In this document: in pieces, positions 17,603-27,528 of the stretch
How positions within the stretch are numbered: the stretch's first letter is position 1
Layout of the letters: each line of letters begins with the position of its first letter
Source: an uncultured Mediterraneibacter sp.
GTDB lineage: Bacteria > Bacillota > Clostridia > Lachnospirales > Lachnospiraceae
DNA: 59,503 bases
Direction: 5' to 3'
Assembly: GCA_944377745.1 (NCBI GenBank)
Contig: CALWFV010000017.1
Span: 1 to 59,503 of the forward strand
Notes under the pieces: generated by a model
What the model was told of the DNA's origin: nothing
The model's database searches: none
The model's input: only the letters and a program-made list of their open reading frames with translations
Translations under genes and position numbers: made by a program

Positions 17603-18745
17603 ATGAAAGTACTGACAGTGATTGATTCGTTTAAAGGAAGTATGACTTCACTGGAAGCAGGAAATGCAGCTGCAGCGGGCATTCTCCGCGCCGCCCCGTC
17701 TGCGGATGTGTCGGTGAGGACACTGGCAGACGGAGGGGAGGGGACAGTCGATGCCCTGATCAGCAGCAGGAATGGAAAGATCAGAGAGATACAGGTCACA
17801 GGCCCCCTGGGAGATCCGGTCACATGCAGGTACGGCGTGATAGAAGAGGCCGGGACAGCTGTGATCGAGATGGCAGAAGCTGCCGGTCTGGTCCTGGTTC
17901 CGGAGGAAAAGCGAAATCCGCTTTACACTACGACATACGGAGTGGGCGAAGTGATCCGGGACGCGATTGCTCAGGGATGCCGGAAGTTCATTGTGGGGAT
18001 CGGTGGAAGTGCTACCAATGACGGAGGTGTTGGTATGCTCCAGGCACTGGGATACGGCTTCCTTAACGGGAAGGGAGAACAGATACCATATGGCGCGGCA
18101 GGGCTGAAGGAACTGGAGCGGATCACGGATGAATTTGTGATCCCTGAACTGAAAGACTGCAGATTCCGCATTGCATGTGATGTGACAAATGTCCTCTGCG
18201 GTGAGAATGGATGCAGCGCTGTTTTCGGTCCGCAGAAAGGAGCCACACCGTCTATGATCGTGCAGATGGATCAGTGGCTTGGGAATTATGCTTCTACTGC
18301 GCAGAAAAAATATTCCGGCGCCAACCCGGAGCGGGAAGGGACCGGAGCGGCGGGAGGTCTCGGGTTTGCGTTCCTGACATTTACGAATGCTGCTCTGGAG
18401 TCCGGAATCGATATTGTTCTGGAAGAAACCGGTATGGAAGAGTATATTAAAGAGGCTGATCTGATCATTACAGGGGAGGGAAGAATTGACGGACAGACCG
18501 CTATGGGAAAGGCGCCGGTTGGAGTGGCTAGGCTGGCGGAAAAATACGGAAAGCCTGTAGTTGCATTTGCAGGCAGTGTGACCCGGGATGCAAAAGCGTG
18601 CAACAGAGAAGGGATCACAGCATATTTTCCTATCGTGCGGGGAGCGGTTTCACTGGAAGAGGCGATGAAGAAAGAAAATGCGGAAGCAAATATGGCGGAT
18701 ACGGCAGAGCAGGTATACCGTCTCTTTTCCTTAAAGTTCAAATAA
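17603..18745 (+). CDS. Glycerate 2-kinase (GarK/GlxK family)
   Basis: A 380-residue cytosolic kinase that phosphorylates D-glycerate, feeding it into glycolysis. It opens with the family signature KVLTVIDSFKGSMTS and has PLADGGEGT-type ADGGEGTVDAL, GGSATNDGGVGMLQALG, and FGPQKGAT. ITGEGRIDGQTAMGKAPVGVA lies near the C-terminus. ATG 17603 is preferred over 17579 because the protein then starts as the family does and GAGGAAAG precedes it. It is divergent from CdaR, which supports diacid- or glycerate-controlled expression. The stop codon lies inside the end repeat of the following hairpin element. Confidence 0.95.
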   Translation: MKVLTVIDSFKGSMTSLEAGNAAAAGILRAAPSADVSVRTLADGGEGTVDALISSRNGKIREIQVTGPLGDPVTCRYGVIEEAGTAVIEMAEAAGLVLVPEEKRNPLYTTTYGVGEVIRDAIAQGCRKFIVGIGGSATNDGGVGMLQALGYGFLNGKGEQIPYGAAGLKELERITDEFVIPELKDCRFRIACDVTNVLCGENGCSAVFGPQKGATPSMIVQMDQWLGNYASTAQKKYSGANPEREGTGAAGGLGFAFLTFTNAALESGIDIVLEETGMEEYIKEADLIITGEGRIDGQTAMGKAPVGVARLAEKYGKPVVAFAGSVTRDAKACNREGITAYFPIVRGAVSLEEAMKKENAEANMADTAEQVYRLFSLKFK

Positions 18746-19314
18746 AGTTTTGTCAGACAGATAAGATTTGTCTGTAAATAAATTGCATATCTGAAAAAGC
18801 CACAGACCGGACAGGTGCTGCGTCACAGTGCAGGCTTCACTCTACCTCATCCCCTGGACCGCCTGTAACAAAAAATGAAATGCTCGTCCATTGGAACTTG
18901 CATTTCATTTTTTTAACTGGCAGAGCCAGGTGTATTCGGAACGTTCCGCTTATCGCACTGTTCACGCAGTACCCGCCCGGTCTGCTGGTTTATTCAGATA
19001 GGCACTTTTCTTTCGTGTCAGAAGTCTTACCTGTCTGAAAATCTTTATTCTCTCCGAAAAACTTCCGACAAGGGCACGTTTCCCTATTTAGATAAAAGCA
19101 GCGTGAACAGATAGGTTATAAAAGCAAAACATTGAAGTGAGAGCGTTCCGAAAAGCATTTGTTCTGGATGTTAGGCGGAGGCAGATGGAGTTCCTATGAA
19201 GGAACATCTGCCTCCGCCGTTACATCCATTCGAATCTTTGAGGTAGAGCGGAACGGTTTTGCGTTATAACCTATCTGTTCACGCGGAAATTTATCTATAA
19301 GACAAAACTTTATT
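18740..19314. repeat. Long double-hairpin element with terminal inverted repeats between convergent genes
   Basis: The ends carry a perfect 14-bp inverted repeat, AATAAAGTTTTGTC (about 18741-18754) and GACAAAACTTTATT (about 19301-19314), which includes the stop codons of both flanking genes. Inside are two large hairpins. The first (about 18749-19046) pairs TCAGACAGATAAG with CTTACCTGTCTGA and GCATATCTGAA with TTCAGATAGGC. It is capped by a short A/T hairpin (ATGAAATGC with GCATTTCAT, 18874-18909). The second (about 19091-19295) pairs GCGTGAACAGATAGGTTATAA with its complement and ends in a tight GGCGGAGGCAGATG / CATCTGCCTCCGCC stem. No protein-coding frame was recognised in these 560 bases. 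Confidence 0.85.
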
Positions 19315-20920
19315 TTTCGTTTCGCTTCTTGAGCGCTGCCTCCACGAATCCTTTAAACAGCGGATGCGGGCGGTTCGGTCTGGATTTCAGTTCCGGATGT
19401 GCCTGTGTCGCGATGAACCAGGGATGGGAGGGGATCTCGATCATCTCCACAATACGGTTATCAGGGGAAAGACCGCAGAGGGACATTCCGTGCTCTTCAA
19501 GAACCTCTCGGTAATCATTGTTTACCTCATAGCGATGGCGGTGACGCTCGCTGATCTCCTTTTTGCCGTAGAGACGGTAAGCGAGAGAATCTTCCTTGAG
19601 GACACAGGGATATGCGCCGAGTCTCAGCGTTCCTCCGATATCCTCCACTCCGATCTGATCCTCCATGATATGGATGACCGGGTGGGTGGTATCCGGTTTA
19701 AGCTCCATGCTGTGAGCATCGTTATAGCCGATCACATCGCGGGCAAACTCGACGATGGCAAGCTGCATTCCAAGGCACAGTCCCAGGAAGGGAACGTTGT
19801 GAGTGCGGGCATATTTGATCGCAAGGATTTTTCCCTCAATTCCTCTGTGTCCAAAGCCTCCTGGTACGAGGATCCCGCTCACGTCGGAGAAGATCTCGTC
19901 CACATTATCCTCAGTGACGGTTTCAGAATCCACCCATTTGATATTTACTGTAGTGTGGCTGTAGATGCCGCCGTGCTTTAACGCCTCGACCACGCTGATA
20001 TAGGCGTCGTGGAGCTGGATGTATTTTCCGACAAGAGCGACGGTAACTTCCTGGGTCGGGTGGCGGAGTTTGTCTACCATTTCCGTCCAGTCTTTCAGAT
20101 CCGGCTCCGGACAGTCAAGGTGAAGACATTCGCAGACCACCTGGGCCAGGTGTTCTTTCTCCATGGCGAGAGGAGCTTCATACAGATATTCTACGTCAAG
20201 GTTCTGAAGCACATGTTCGGCAGGAAGGTTACAGAACAGGGAAATCTTGTCTTTCATTCCCTGATCCAGAGGATATTCGGAGCGGCAGACGATGATGTCG
20301 GGCTGGATCCCCATTCCCTGAAGCTCTTTGACGCTGGCCTGGGTCGGCTTTGTCTTCATCTCCTGGGAAGCACGCAGATAAGGGATCAGAGTGACGTGGA
20401 TGAGGATCACGTTCTCATGTCCTTTCTCATGCTGAAACTGGCGGATTGACTCCAGGAAAGGCTGACTTTCAATATCTCCAACTGTACCGCCCACCTCAAT
20501 GATCGCGATCTCTGTATCTTCAGCGGCCGGATTACGGTAGAAGCGGCTTTTGATCTCGTTTGTGATATGCGGGATGACCTGAACGGTTCCTCCGCCGAAA
20601 TCTCCCCGGCGTTCTTTCTGGAGAACAGACCAGTAGATCTTACCGGTCGTCACATTTGAATTTTTTGTCAGACTCTCGTCGATAAAACGTTCATAATGTC
20701 CGAGATCCAGGTCTGTCTCCGCACCGTCGTCAGTGACGAAAACTTCACCGTGCTGTACCGGGTTCATAGTGCCGGGGTCGATATTTATATAAGGATCGAA
20801 CTTCTGCATGGTGACGGTATAACCGCGGGCTTTCAGAAGACGTCCCAGCGATGCGGCGGTGATGCCTTTTCCGAGACCGGACACAACGCCGCCTGTAACG
20901 AATACATATTTTACTGCCAT
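19310..20920 (-). CDS. pyrG: CTP synthase
   Basis: A 536-residue cytosolic enzyme converting UTP to CTP with ATP and glutamine. The N-terminal synthetase domain starts [26 protein letters not shown] and includes [15 protein letters not shown]. The C-terminal class I glutamine amidotransferase domain has the nucleophile loop [22 protein letters not shown], and a terminal [12 protein letters not shown] with the catalytic His-x-Glu. Length is normal. AGGAGG lies 7 bases before the ATG on the minus strand. A terminator-like hairpin in its leader suggests attenuation control. It converges on glycerate kinase across the double-hairpin element. Confidence 0.98.
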   Translation of the reverse strand: MAVKYVFVTGGVVSGLGKGITAASLGRLLKARGYTVTMQKFDPYINIDPGTMNPVQHGEVFVTDDGAETDLDLGHYERFIDESLTKNSNVTTGKIYWSVLQKERRGDFGGGTVQVIPHITNEIKSRFYRNPAAEDTEIAIIEVGGTVGDIESQPFLESIRQFQHEKGHENVILIHVTLIPYLRASQEMKTKPTQASVKELQGMGIQPDIIVCRSEYPLDQGMKDKISLFCNLPAEHVLQNLDVEYLYEAPLAMEKEHLAQVVCECLHLDCPEPDLKDWTEMVDKLRHPTQEVTVALVGKYIQLHDAYISVVEALKHGGIYSHTTVNIKWVDSETVTEDNVDEIFSDVSGILVPGGFGHRGIEGKILAIKYARTHNVPFLGLCLGMQLAIVEFARDVIGYNDAHSMELKPDTTHPVIHIMEDQIGVEDIGGTLRLGAYPCVLKEDSLAYRLYGKKEISERHRHRYEVNNDYREVLEEHGMSLCGLSPDNRIVEMIEIPSHPWFIATQAHPELKSRPNRPHPLFKGFVEAALKKRNEK

Positions 20921-20951
20921 TTCATTTCCTCCTGTATTGATGAATGTAAAT

Positions 20952-21058
20952 GTTTCTTAAAAAAGAGTACAGTTCAGCCACAGAGTGCGGAACCGCGCCG
21001 TTGCAGTCCGTCTTTGCGCATATGGCTGAACTGTCGAAAAAAATACTTTCTAAGTATA
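20952..21058 (-). promoter_or_regulatory. Attenuator-like leader of pyrG
   Basis: Read on the minus strand: a TATACT -10 box (21053-21058), then a hairpin with a perfect 12-bp stem (ACAGTTCAGCCA 21034-21023, TGGCTGAACTGT 20980-20969) and an inner TGCG/CGCA pairing. A T6 run follows about 2-8 bases after it. This is an intrinsic terminator about 50 bases before pyrG, so the gene is probably controlled by attenuation. No good -35 box was seen. The rest of the 304-base gap up to 21224 shows nothing else. Confidence 0.6.
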
Positions 21059-21224
21059 CACCTGTTTTTCTGAAAAATACAGAGTTTTTTGAAAAAATTT
21101 GTTTCAATCGCAACATCAGCCTGTCCCTTGCCTTATGGCTGACTGTTACTTTCAATCTGTAAAAGCGATCTACAGAAAAGGTTACAGTGGATGTGCCAGA
21201 GGGGATATACAGAACATATTTGCA

Positions 21225-22706
21225 TCATTGATGATACAGATGATCGTGTTCGTAAACCGCCTCACAGGTGAGCTGTACTCCGAGTTTTTTGAAGATCTTG
21301 ATATCCACGTCTGAGAGCATCACGGAGGTGTGAGCCTGACAGCCCTCCAGCTTCGGGAGCTGGGAGAGGGCAAGCCTTGCGTCTGCGCTGGCTGCGGCGC
21401 TGGCGGAAAGGGCGATCAGTACCTCGTCTGTATGGAGACGGGGATTTTTGCTTTTCAGGTAATCCACCTTCAGCTTCTGGATCGGCTCGATGGACTCAGG
21501 TGAGATGATATGGAGTTCATGGTCAAGTCCTGCCAGTTCTTTTAAGACATTCAGAAGGAGAGCGGCGGATGCGCCAAGCAGGCTGGTGGTCTTGCCGGTG
21601 ATGATCCTTCCGTCGTCCAGCTCGAGAGCGGCAGCAGGGCCGTCTGTCTCTTTCGCCCTGTCGAGAGCTTTCACTGCAACTTTCCGGTCAGCGACTGTGA
21701 TCCCGGCCATGTTCATGAGCAGTTCAATCTTCTGTGCCTCCCTGTCCGTGGTCTCTCCTTTAAGGAGCGCGTTCAGGGCAGCGTAATAGCGGCGGATGAT
21801 CTCCTGGCAGGAAGCTTCTCTGCAGGCTTCGTCATCGCAGATGCATTTTCCGGCCATGTTGACCCCCATGTCTGTGGGAGACTTGTAAGGGCTCTCACCG
21901 TAGATCTTTTCGAAGATCGTATTGAGCACGGGGAAAATCTCCACATCACGGTTATAATTCACAGTTGTCTCTCCGTATGCCTCCAGATGGAACGGATCGA
22001 TCATATTTACATCGTTCAGGTCTGCTGTTGCCGCTTCATATGCAAGATTGACCGGGTGTTTCAGCGGCAGGTTCCAGATCGGGAAGGTCTCAAATTTGGC
22101 ATAGCCTGCATGGATTCCCCGTTTATGCTCGTGGTAGAGCTGAGAGAGGCAGGTAGCCATCTTTCCGCTTCCGGGCCCCGGAGCAGTGACGATCACAAGT
22201 GGACGGGTAGTGCGGATGTAGTCGTTCTTTCCGTATCCTTCATCGCTGATGATAAGAGGGATATTGGACGGATAACCTGGTATATTATAATGAAGGTATA
22301 CAGGGATATTCAGACTCTCCAGTCTGTTTTTGAAGAACGTTGCGCTTTCCTGACCGGAAAACTGAGTAATCACAACACTGCCTACATAAAGGCTCTGTTC
22401 CCGGTATGTCTCGATCAGACGGAGCACGTCAGAGTCATAGGTTATGCCGAGATCCCCGCGGATCTTGTTTTTCTCAATGTCCTTTGCGCTGATGGCGATC
22501 ACGATCTCCGCCTGGCTGCTAAGTTCCTTCAGAAGACGCAGCTTGCTGTCCGGAGCAAATCCAGGAAGAACCCGGGATGCGTGATAATCGTCAAACAGTT
22601 TTCCCCCGAATTCAAGGTAAAGCTTGTTGTCGAACTGGCTGATCCGGCTCCGGATGTGCTCAGACTGCATTTTCAGATATTTTTCATTATCAAAACCGAT
22701 TCTCAT
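21225..22706 (-). CDS. DUF1846 (UPF0371) family protein
   Basis: A 493-residue protein of the conserved DUF1846 family, widespread in Firmicutes. Its biochemical role is not established. The opening MRIGFDNEKYLKMQSEHIRSRI and the segment LYLEFGGKLFDDYHASRVLPGF are typical of the family, as are VIVTAPGPGSGKMATCLSQLYHE and ICDDEACREASCQEIIRRYY. The GPGSGK stretch looks like a nucleotide- or phosphate-binding loop. It is monocistronic by position, diverging from ftsH across 141 bases. Length matches relatives. Confidence 0.9.
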   Translation of the reverse strand: MRIGFDNEKYLKMQSEHIRSRISQFDNKLYLEFGGKLFDDYHASRVLPGFAPDSKLRLLKELSSQAEIVIAISAKDIEKNKIRGDLGITYDSDVLRLIETYREQSLYVGSVVITQFSGQESATFFKNRLESLNIPVYLHYNIPGYPSNIPLIISDEGYGKNDYIRTTRPLVIVTAPGPGSGKMATCLSQLYHEHKRGIHAGYAKFETFPIWNLPLKHPVNLAYEAATADLNDVNMIDPFHLEAYGETTVNYNRDVEIFPVLNTIFEKIYGESPYKSPTDMGVNMAGKCICDDEACREASCQEIIRRYYAALNALLKGETTDREAQKIELLMNMAGITVADRKVAVKALDRAKETDGPAAALELDDGRIITGKTTSLLGASAALLLNVLKELAGLDHELHIISPESIEPIQKLKVDYLKSKNPRLHTDEVLIALSASAAASADARLALSQLPKLEGCQAHTSVMLSDVDIKIFKKLGVQLTCEAVYEHDHLYHQ

Positions 22707-22790
22707 TTTCTATCCCCCGTTTTTTGACATTTTACTTATCAAGTATACTATAAAAACCGACAGATTTACAATATTTTCATAATCTTTTTA

Positions 22791-22819
22791 TTGATTTATG
22801 GAAAGCCTGTCTTTATAAT
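22791..22819 (+). promoter_or_regulatory. Promoter candidate for ftsH
   Basis: TTGATT at 22791-22796, a 17-base spacer and a perfect TATAAT at 22814-22819, followed by AGGAGGC and the ftsH start. Confidence 0.75.
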
Positions 22820-22847
22820 GAGAATAGTTGATTCTAGGAGGCAGAGA

Positions 22848-24941
22848 ATGGATAATCAAAATAATAAGAACAGTGGTCCCGACAACAACCGGCAGGGCTG
22901 GGGAATCATCCTCATTACGACACTGCTGGTCACTTTTGTTGTTATGGGACTTTATTCTCTTATGCAGGGATCCAGCCCGGAAGAGATCAGTTATGATAAA
23001 TTTCTGGAACTTGTGGATGACGGAAAGGTAGACGAGGTGACTCTTGGAAGTACCCGTATCTATATTACCCTCAAGGATGACGTCGGTGCGGATGGAGAAA
23101 ACACGGGTTCAGGCGGCGCGGACGCAAATGGCAGCACAGGACAGAATCCCGGCATGAATGAGATCATCAGTCAGATCGAGCAGCAGACGGAGCAGAGCAG
23201 TGGACAGCAGTCAGAACCGGACTATTATACCGGCGTTGTAAATGACGACACCCTTCCCCAGAGACTGGAAGAGGCCGGAGTCACGTTCGGCGCTGAGGTG
23301 CCTGATACGGCAGGATCGCTGCTCTTCGAAGTGTTTGTCACGGTCATACTTCCCATAGTCCTTCTTGTTGTCCTGTTTAATTTCCTTATGAAGAGGATGA
23401 CAAAGGGCGGCGGTATGATGGGCATCGGGAAGAGCAACGCGAAGATGTACATGGAAAAAGAGACCGGAGTTACATTCCAGGATGTGGCGGGTGAGGACGA
23501 AGCGAAGGAATCCTTGCAGGAGGTGGTGGATTTCCTGCATAATCCGCAGAAATACTCCGGTATTGGAGCAAAACTGCCAAAGGGAGCGCTCCTTGTGGGA
23601 CCTCCGGGAACCGGTAAGACGCTTCTGGCAAAAGCTGTTGCGGGGGAGGCGAAGGTGCCCTTCTTCTCCCTGTCAGGTTCCGCTTTTGTAGAAATGTATG
23701 TAGGTGTGGGAGCATCCCGTGTCCGCGATCTTTTCAAGCAGGCACAGCAGCAGGCGCCCTGCATTGTCTTTATCGACGAGATCGACGCTATCGGTAAGAC
23801 ACGTGACACTGCGCTGGGGGGAAACGACGAGCGGGAGCAGACTCTGAACCAGCTCCTTGCTGAGATGGATGGATTCGATACGAACAAGGGGCTGCTGATC
23901 CTGGCGGCAACGAACCGTCCGGAGATCCTGGATCCGGCCCTTCTCCGCCCGGGACGGTTCGACCGGCGGATTATCGTGGATAAGCCGGATCTGAAAGGGC
24001 GTATCGACATCCTGAAGGTTCATGCGAAAGATGTCAAAATGGATGAGAGCGTTGATCTGGAAGCGATTGCGCTTGCCACATCCGGAGCAGTGGGATCAGA
24101 TCTCGCCAACATGATAAATGAGGCTGCCATCAATGCCGTGAAGCATGGCAGACAGGTGGTGAGCCAGAAAGACCTGTTTGAGGCCGTGGAAGTGGTTCTT
24201 GTCGGAAAAGAGAAGAAGGACCGCATCATGAGCACGGAAGAGAGACGTATCGTCTCGTATCATGAAGTTGGTCATGCACTGGTGACCGCTCTCCAGAAAA
24301 ATACCGAGCCTGTGCAGAAGATCACCATCGTGCCCAGAACCATGGGCGCTCTCGGATATGTGATGCAGACACCGGAGGAAGAGAAGTTTCTGAACACGAA
24401 AAAGGAACTGGAGGCAATGATCGTTGTCGCTCTGGGCGGGCGTGCGGCTGAGGAGCTTGTCTTTGATACCGTGACCACGGGAGCGGCAAATGATATCGAG
24501 AAGGCGACAAAGATCGCAAGAGCCATGATCACCCAGTACGGAATGTCGGAGCACTTTGGTCTGATGGGACTGGAGTCTATCCAGAACCGGTATCTTGACG
24601 GAAGGGCAGTCCTCAACTGTGGCGAGGCCACAGCCAGTGAGATTGACGGAGAAGTTATGAAAATGCTCAAGGCTGCCTACGAGGAGGCAAAGCGTCTCCT
24701 TGGTGAGAACCGGGAAGCGCTTGATAAGATCGCTGAGTTCCTGATCGAGAAAGAGACGATCACCGGAAAAGAATTTATGAAGATCTTCCGTGAGGTGAAA
24801 GGAATCCCGGAGCCGGAGGAGGATCAGGAGAATGAAGAGCATAAGGAAGAGCGGATCGCGATGAAGCCTGCCGCTATGGAAACTGCAGCGGGAGAAAGCA
24901 CAGGTAAAGAGACAGAAATACCTGAGCAGGAAGAGCAATAA
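22848..24941 (+). CDS. ftsH: ATP-dependent zinc metalloprotease FtsH
   Basis: A membrane-bound AAA protease that degrades misfolded membrane proteins and selected regulators. The 697 residues show membrane span 1 (about residues 17-39) and an extracytoplasmic domain with an unusual Gly/Asn/Gln-rich insert (about residues 85-125). Span 2 follows (about 163-185), then the AAA module with Walker A GPPGTGKT (251-258) and Walker [21 protein letters not shown] is the second region of homology. The protease has the zinc motif HEVGH (472-476). The C-terminal tail is rich in Glu. ATG 22848 is chosen because AGGAGGC lies upstream; the earlier in-frame ATG at 22791 overlaps the promoter. A terminator follows. 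Confidence 0.97.
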   Translation: MDNQNNKNSGPDNNRQGWGIILITTLLVTFVVMGLYSLMQGSSPEEISYDKFLELVDDGKVDEVTLGSTRIYITLKDDVGADGENTGSGGADANGSTGQNPGMNEIISQIEQQTEQSSGQQSEPDYYTGVVNDDTLPQRLEEAGVTFGAEVPDTAGSLLFEVFVTVILPIVLLVVLFNFLMKRMTKGGGMMGIGKSNAKMYMEKETGVTFQDVAGEDEAKESLQEVVDFLHNPQKYSGIGAKLPKGALLVGPPGTGKTLLAKAVAGEAKVPFFSLSGSAFVEMYVGVGASRVRDLFKQAQQQAPCIVFIDEIDAIGKTRDTALGGNDEREQTLNQLLAEMDGFDTNKGLLILAATNRPEILDPALLRPGRFDRRIIVDKPDLKGRIDILKVHAKDVKMDESVDLEAIALATSGAVGSDLANMINEAAINAVKHGRQVVSQKDLFEAVEVVLVGKEKKDRIMSTEERRIVSYHEVGHALVTALQKNTEPVQKITIVPRTMGALGYVMQTPEEEKFLNTKKELEAMIVVALGGRAAEELVFDTVTTGAANDIEKATKIARAMITQYGMSEHFGLMGLESIQNRYLDGRAVLNCGEATASEIDGEVMKMLKAAYEEAKRLLGENREALDKIAEFLIEKETITGKEFMKIFREVKGIPEPEEDQENEEHKEERIAMKPAAMETAAGESTGKETEIPEQEEQ

Positions 24942-24976
24942 AAAGCGGATTAAAAATAGAATAGAAATTTTGAAGG

Positions 24977-25020
24977 GAAGCATATTTTGTTGAGGAAAAC
25001 GACGGATATGCTTCTTTTTA
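24977..25020 (+). terminator. Intrinsic terminator after ftsH
   Basis: A 9-bp stem GAAGCATAT (24977-24985) with ATATGCTTC (25006-25014) is followed by TTTTTA. Confidence 0.8.
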
Positions 25021-25098
25021 TTATTTGATAATCAGAATATATAATGTTTTAGTTATAATGATACATTAAAATAACATTGCCGAGAATGGTTTAAAATG

Positions 25099-25127
25099 TT
25101 GCTGTTAATCGTAAAAATTGTTATAAT
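25099..25127 (+). promoter_or_regulatory. Promoter candidate for the second sugar ABC operon
   Basis: TTGCTG at 25099-25104, a 17-base spacer and TATAAT at 25122-25127, with the binding-protein gene starting 81 bases later. Confidence 0.7.
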
Positions 25128-25208
25128 TAAGCCATAAAAAAGAGCTGATTTATAAAATGTGCACAAAAAAATCGGGTTCTCAAAAAATGAAAGATGGAGG
25201 ATTGTAAA

Positions 25209-26516
25209 ATGAAAAGATTATTAGCAACGTTTCTGTCAGCTGCAATGGTAGCATCTCTTGCAGGATGCGCAGGCTCTTCTGATGATACAACAGGGGCTTC
25301 TGCAGATGGCGAAAAAGAACCTGTAACACTGACCTTTTATGCCAACCCTTCAGATAATGGCGCAGCAGCAAAGGTGGTGGAAGGATTTGAAGCAGAATAT
25401 GACTGGATCGATGTGGAAATCGTGGAAATGCCCAGTGGAACAGATGACAGAAAAACGACTCTCAGCACAGTGTTTCAGGCACAGGACGATTCCATCGATG
25501 TTTGTCTGATCGATTGTACCTGGCCGGACGAGTTCATAGGAGCAGGATGGCTGGCAGATATGTCAGATGTGTATACAGATGAAGAACTTGACGAATTTAT
25601 TCCGAGTACAATGGATATATGCTATGGGGACGACGGAGGTCTGTACGCAACTCCTGCTTATATCAACGTCGGCGTACTTGTATACAGAACGGATCTTCTT
25701 GAAAAATACGGATATGACGGACCTGCTGAAACATGGGATGAACTGATCGAACAGTGCAACACGATCGTTGCCGGTGAGGCCGCTGAGGGAAATGACATTG
25801 CTGGATATACCTCCGCATGGAAAGAATTTGAAGGTCTTACCTGCTGCGCTCTGGAGTTTATGTGGGACTATGGAGCAGAATTCTCCGATGAAGATGGCAA
25901 CTGTACTTTAGATTCTGCAGAGGCTGTTGAAGGACTCACAGCGATGAAGACTCTCGTCGATGACGGTCTGGTTGATGCAGGAATCCGAAGCTATGTTTGG
26001 ACGGACTCCCAGGCGATTTTTAATTCTGGCGGAGCGGTATACATGAGAGACTGGCCGGCTGCATATCAGAGTGCAAAAGATCCGGAAAATTCGTCTGTAT
26101 CTGACAGCGTTGGAGTCGCTGCGCTCCCGTCAGGAAGTGATGGAACTTATACCACAAACGGTGGATGGTATGCGGCAGTTTCTGCATATTCATCACATCC
26201 GGAAGAAGCAAAACTGTTCGCAAAATATCTGTCTGGTTATGACGGAATGCTGGCATACGCAACAGAGAACGGAATGCTTCCTGCACGTCTTGATGTGTAC
26301 GAGGATGAGGCTCTTGAGGGATCAGCGGTTGCAGAGCTGCTTCCAATAGCAGATACCTGTAAGAACCGTCCGTCATCTGCTTACTACAGTGAATATTCAC
26401 TGATCATTCAGTCTTCTGTAGCAGAAATACTGGATGGCACAACAGATGTTGAGACCGGAGCGGCAGAAATGACGGAAGCCATTCAGCAGCTGATGGATGA
26501 GTACGGAGATTCATAA
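25209..26516 (+). CDS. Extracellular sugar-binding lipoprotein of an ABC importer
   Basis: A 435-residue family 1 solute-binding protein, tethered to the membrane by a lipid and delivering sugar to the permeases downstream. The signal peptide ends in the lipobox SLAGC (Cys21 after the start MKRLLATFLS), followed by a Ser/Asp/Thr-rich linker. The body has the two-lobe pattern, with VTLTFYANPSDNGAAAKVVEGFEAEY near the start and TNGGWYAAVSAYSSHPEEAKLFAKYLSG near the end. ATG 25209 is preferred over 25194 because GGAGG lies 8 bases upstream and the signal peptide then begins normally. A hairpin with a T run after the gene probably lowers expression of the permeases relative to this protein. Confidence 0.93.
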   Translation: MKRLLATFLSAAMVASLAGCAGSSDDTTGASADGEKEPVTLTFYANPSDNGAAAKVVEGFEAEYDWIDVEIVEMPSGTDDRKTTLSTVFQAQDDSIDVCLIDCTWPDEFIGAGWLADMSDVYTDEELDEFIPSTMDICYGDDGGLYATPAYINVGVLVYRTDLLEKYGYDGPAETWDELIEQCNTIVAGEAAEGNDIAGYTSAWKEFEGLTCCALEFMWDYGAEFSDEDGNCTLDSAEAVEGLTAMKTLVDDGLVDAGIRSYVWTDSQAIFNSGGAVYMRDWPAAYQSAKDPENSSVSDSVGVAALPSGSDGTYTTNGGWYAAVSAYSSHPEEAKLFAKYLSGYDGMLAYATENGMLPARLDVYEDEALEGSAVAELLPIADTCKNRPSSAYYSEYSLIIQSSVAEILDGTTDVETGAAEMTEAIQQLMDEYGDS

Positions 26517-26550
26517 TCGTAATCCTGTTATATAAGAAACCTGTCACATA

Positions 26551-26620
26551 AAAGTATGTATTCTGAGCTATGCAGACTGATCAGTGATTGGTGAACAGCC
26601 AGCAATACATACTTTTTTTT
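26551..26620 (+). terminator. Partial terminator between binding protein and permeases
   Basis: A 12-bp stem AAAGTATGTATT (26551-26562) with AATACATACTTT (26604-26615), a large loop and a T8 run. It lies inside the operon, which fits the usual excess of binding protein over permease. Confidence 0.7.
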
Positions 26621-26642
26621 AAAGTAAGTGAGGGAATTTACT

Positions 26643-27527
26643 ATGTCAAATAACCAACGGACTAAGATGGGATATTTGTTCCTTATTCCGACGTTAATTG
26701 TTTTCCTGGTATTTATTGCTTATCCCGTATGTTCTACGATTTATCTCAGCTTTTGTAATTATCGTACACAGACGATCACGCAGGGCGCAACATTTACCGG
26801 GCTAAGCAATTATATAAAGATGTTCCAGGACCAGGAGATGTGGACATCTCTGGTTTTCACGCTCAAATTCACGGTAGTGTCAGTAATCCTGGAAACAATA
26901 CTGGGTATGCTTTGTGCGATCATTATGAACCGCAAATTTAAAGGAAACGGTTTTGTCTGTGCAATGATACTGATTCCTTGGTGTATTCCTACAATTGTAT
27001 CCGGACTTATGTGGTCATATATTTTTGCTGAATCATTTGGGGTCGTAAATTATCTGCTGTCTGTCGCCAATATCATACAGGATCCGATCAAATGGCTGTC
27101 AGATGGAAACTGGGCGTTTGTATCCGTTATTTATGCAGATGTGTGGAAAACGGTTCCCTATATGTCCCTTCTCCTTTTGTCGGCTTTGAAAACAGTATCC
27201 AATGACTATCTGGAAGCCGCATCACTGGACGGTGCGGGAAAAGCCAGAAGATTTTTCTCCATTGTACTTCCCAATATCAGACCTGTTATGATGGTTGCGA
27301 TCATGTTCCGTACAATTCAGAGTTTCCGTATTTACGATCTGATCAGGGTTATGACAAATGGAGGACCTCAGGGTTCCACAAAAAGCCTTACGATGTACGC
27401 TATGGAACAGTACTTCACATATGGAAATATGGGATATGGAGCGGCGCTGGCTGTCTTGACTTTTGTTATTTCACTGATAATTGCTGCCTTCTTCCAGGAG
27501 GGCGTTAAAAATAAGCTGGAGGTGTAG
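26643..27527 (+). CDS. Sugar ABC transporter permease (MalF/UgpA type)
   Basis: The first membrane subunit of this importer, 294 residues with six predicted spans. The first span follows the charged start (NQRTKMGYLFLIPTLIVFLVFIAYP). The EAA loop is YLEAASLDGAGKARRFFSI near residues 190-210. I start at ATG 26643, with GTGAGGGAATTT as upstream Shine-Dalgarno region; the GTG at 26628 would add only MREFT. A second permease follows two bases after the stop, so they are translated together. Confidence 0.93.
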   Translation: MSNNQRTKMGYLFLIPTLIVFLVFIAYPVCSTIYLSFCNYRTQTITQGATFTGLSNYIKMFQDQEMWTSLVFTLKFTVVSVILETILGMLCAIIMNRKFKGNGFVCAMILIPWCIPTIVSGLMWSYIFAESFGVVNYLLSVANIIQDPIKWLSDGNWAFVSVIYADVWKTVPYMSLLLLSALKTVSNDYLEAASLDGAGKARRFFSIVLPNIRPVMMVAIMFRTIQSFRIYDLIRVMTNGGPQGSTKSLTMYAMEQYFTYGNMGYGAALAVLTFVISLIIAAFFQEGVKNKLEV

Positions 27528-27528
27528 T

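Noticed and set aside
18740-19314. Double-hairpin element considered as an insertion sequence
   Set aside because: There is no transposase frame and no clear target-site duplication; only a non-coding element is supported.
20950-21162. Small open frame on the plus strand upstream of pyrG
   Set aside because: It runs through the attenuator hairpin in antisense and has no good ribosome binding site.
24096-24983. A 295-codon open frame antisense to ftsH
   Set aside because: It mirrors the conserved AAA and protease regions of ftsH and encodes no familiar motif.
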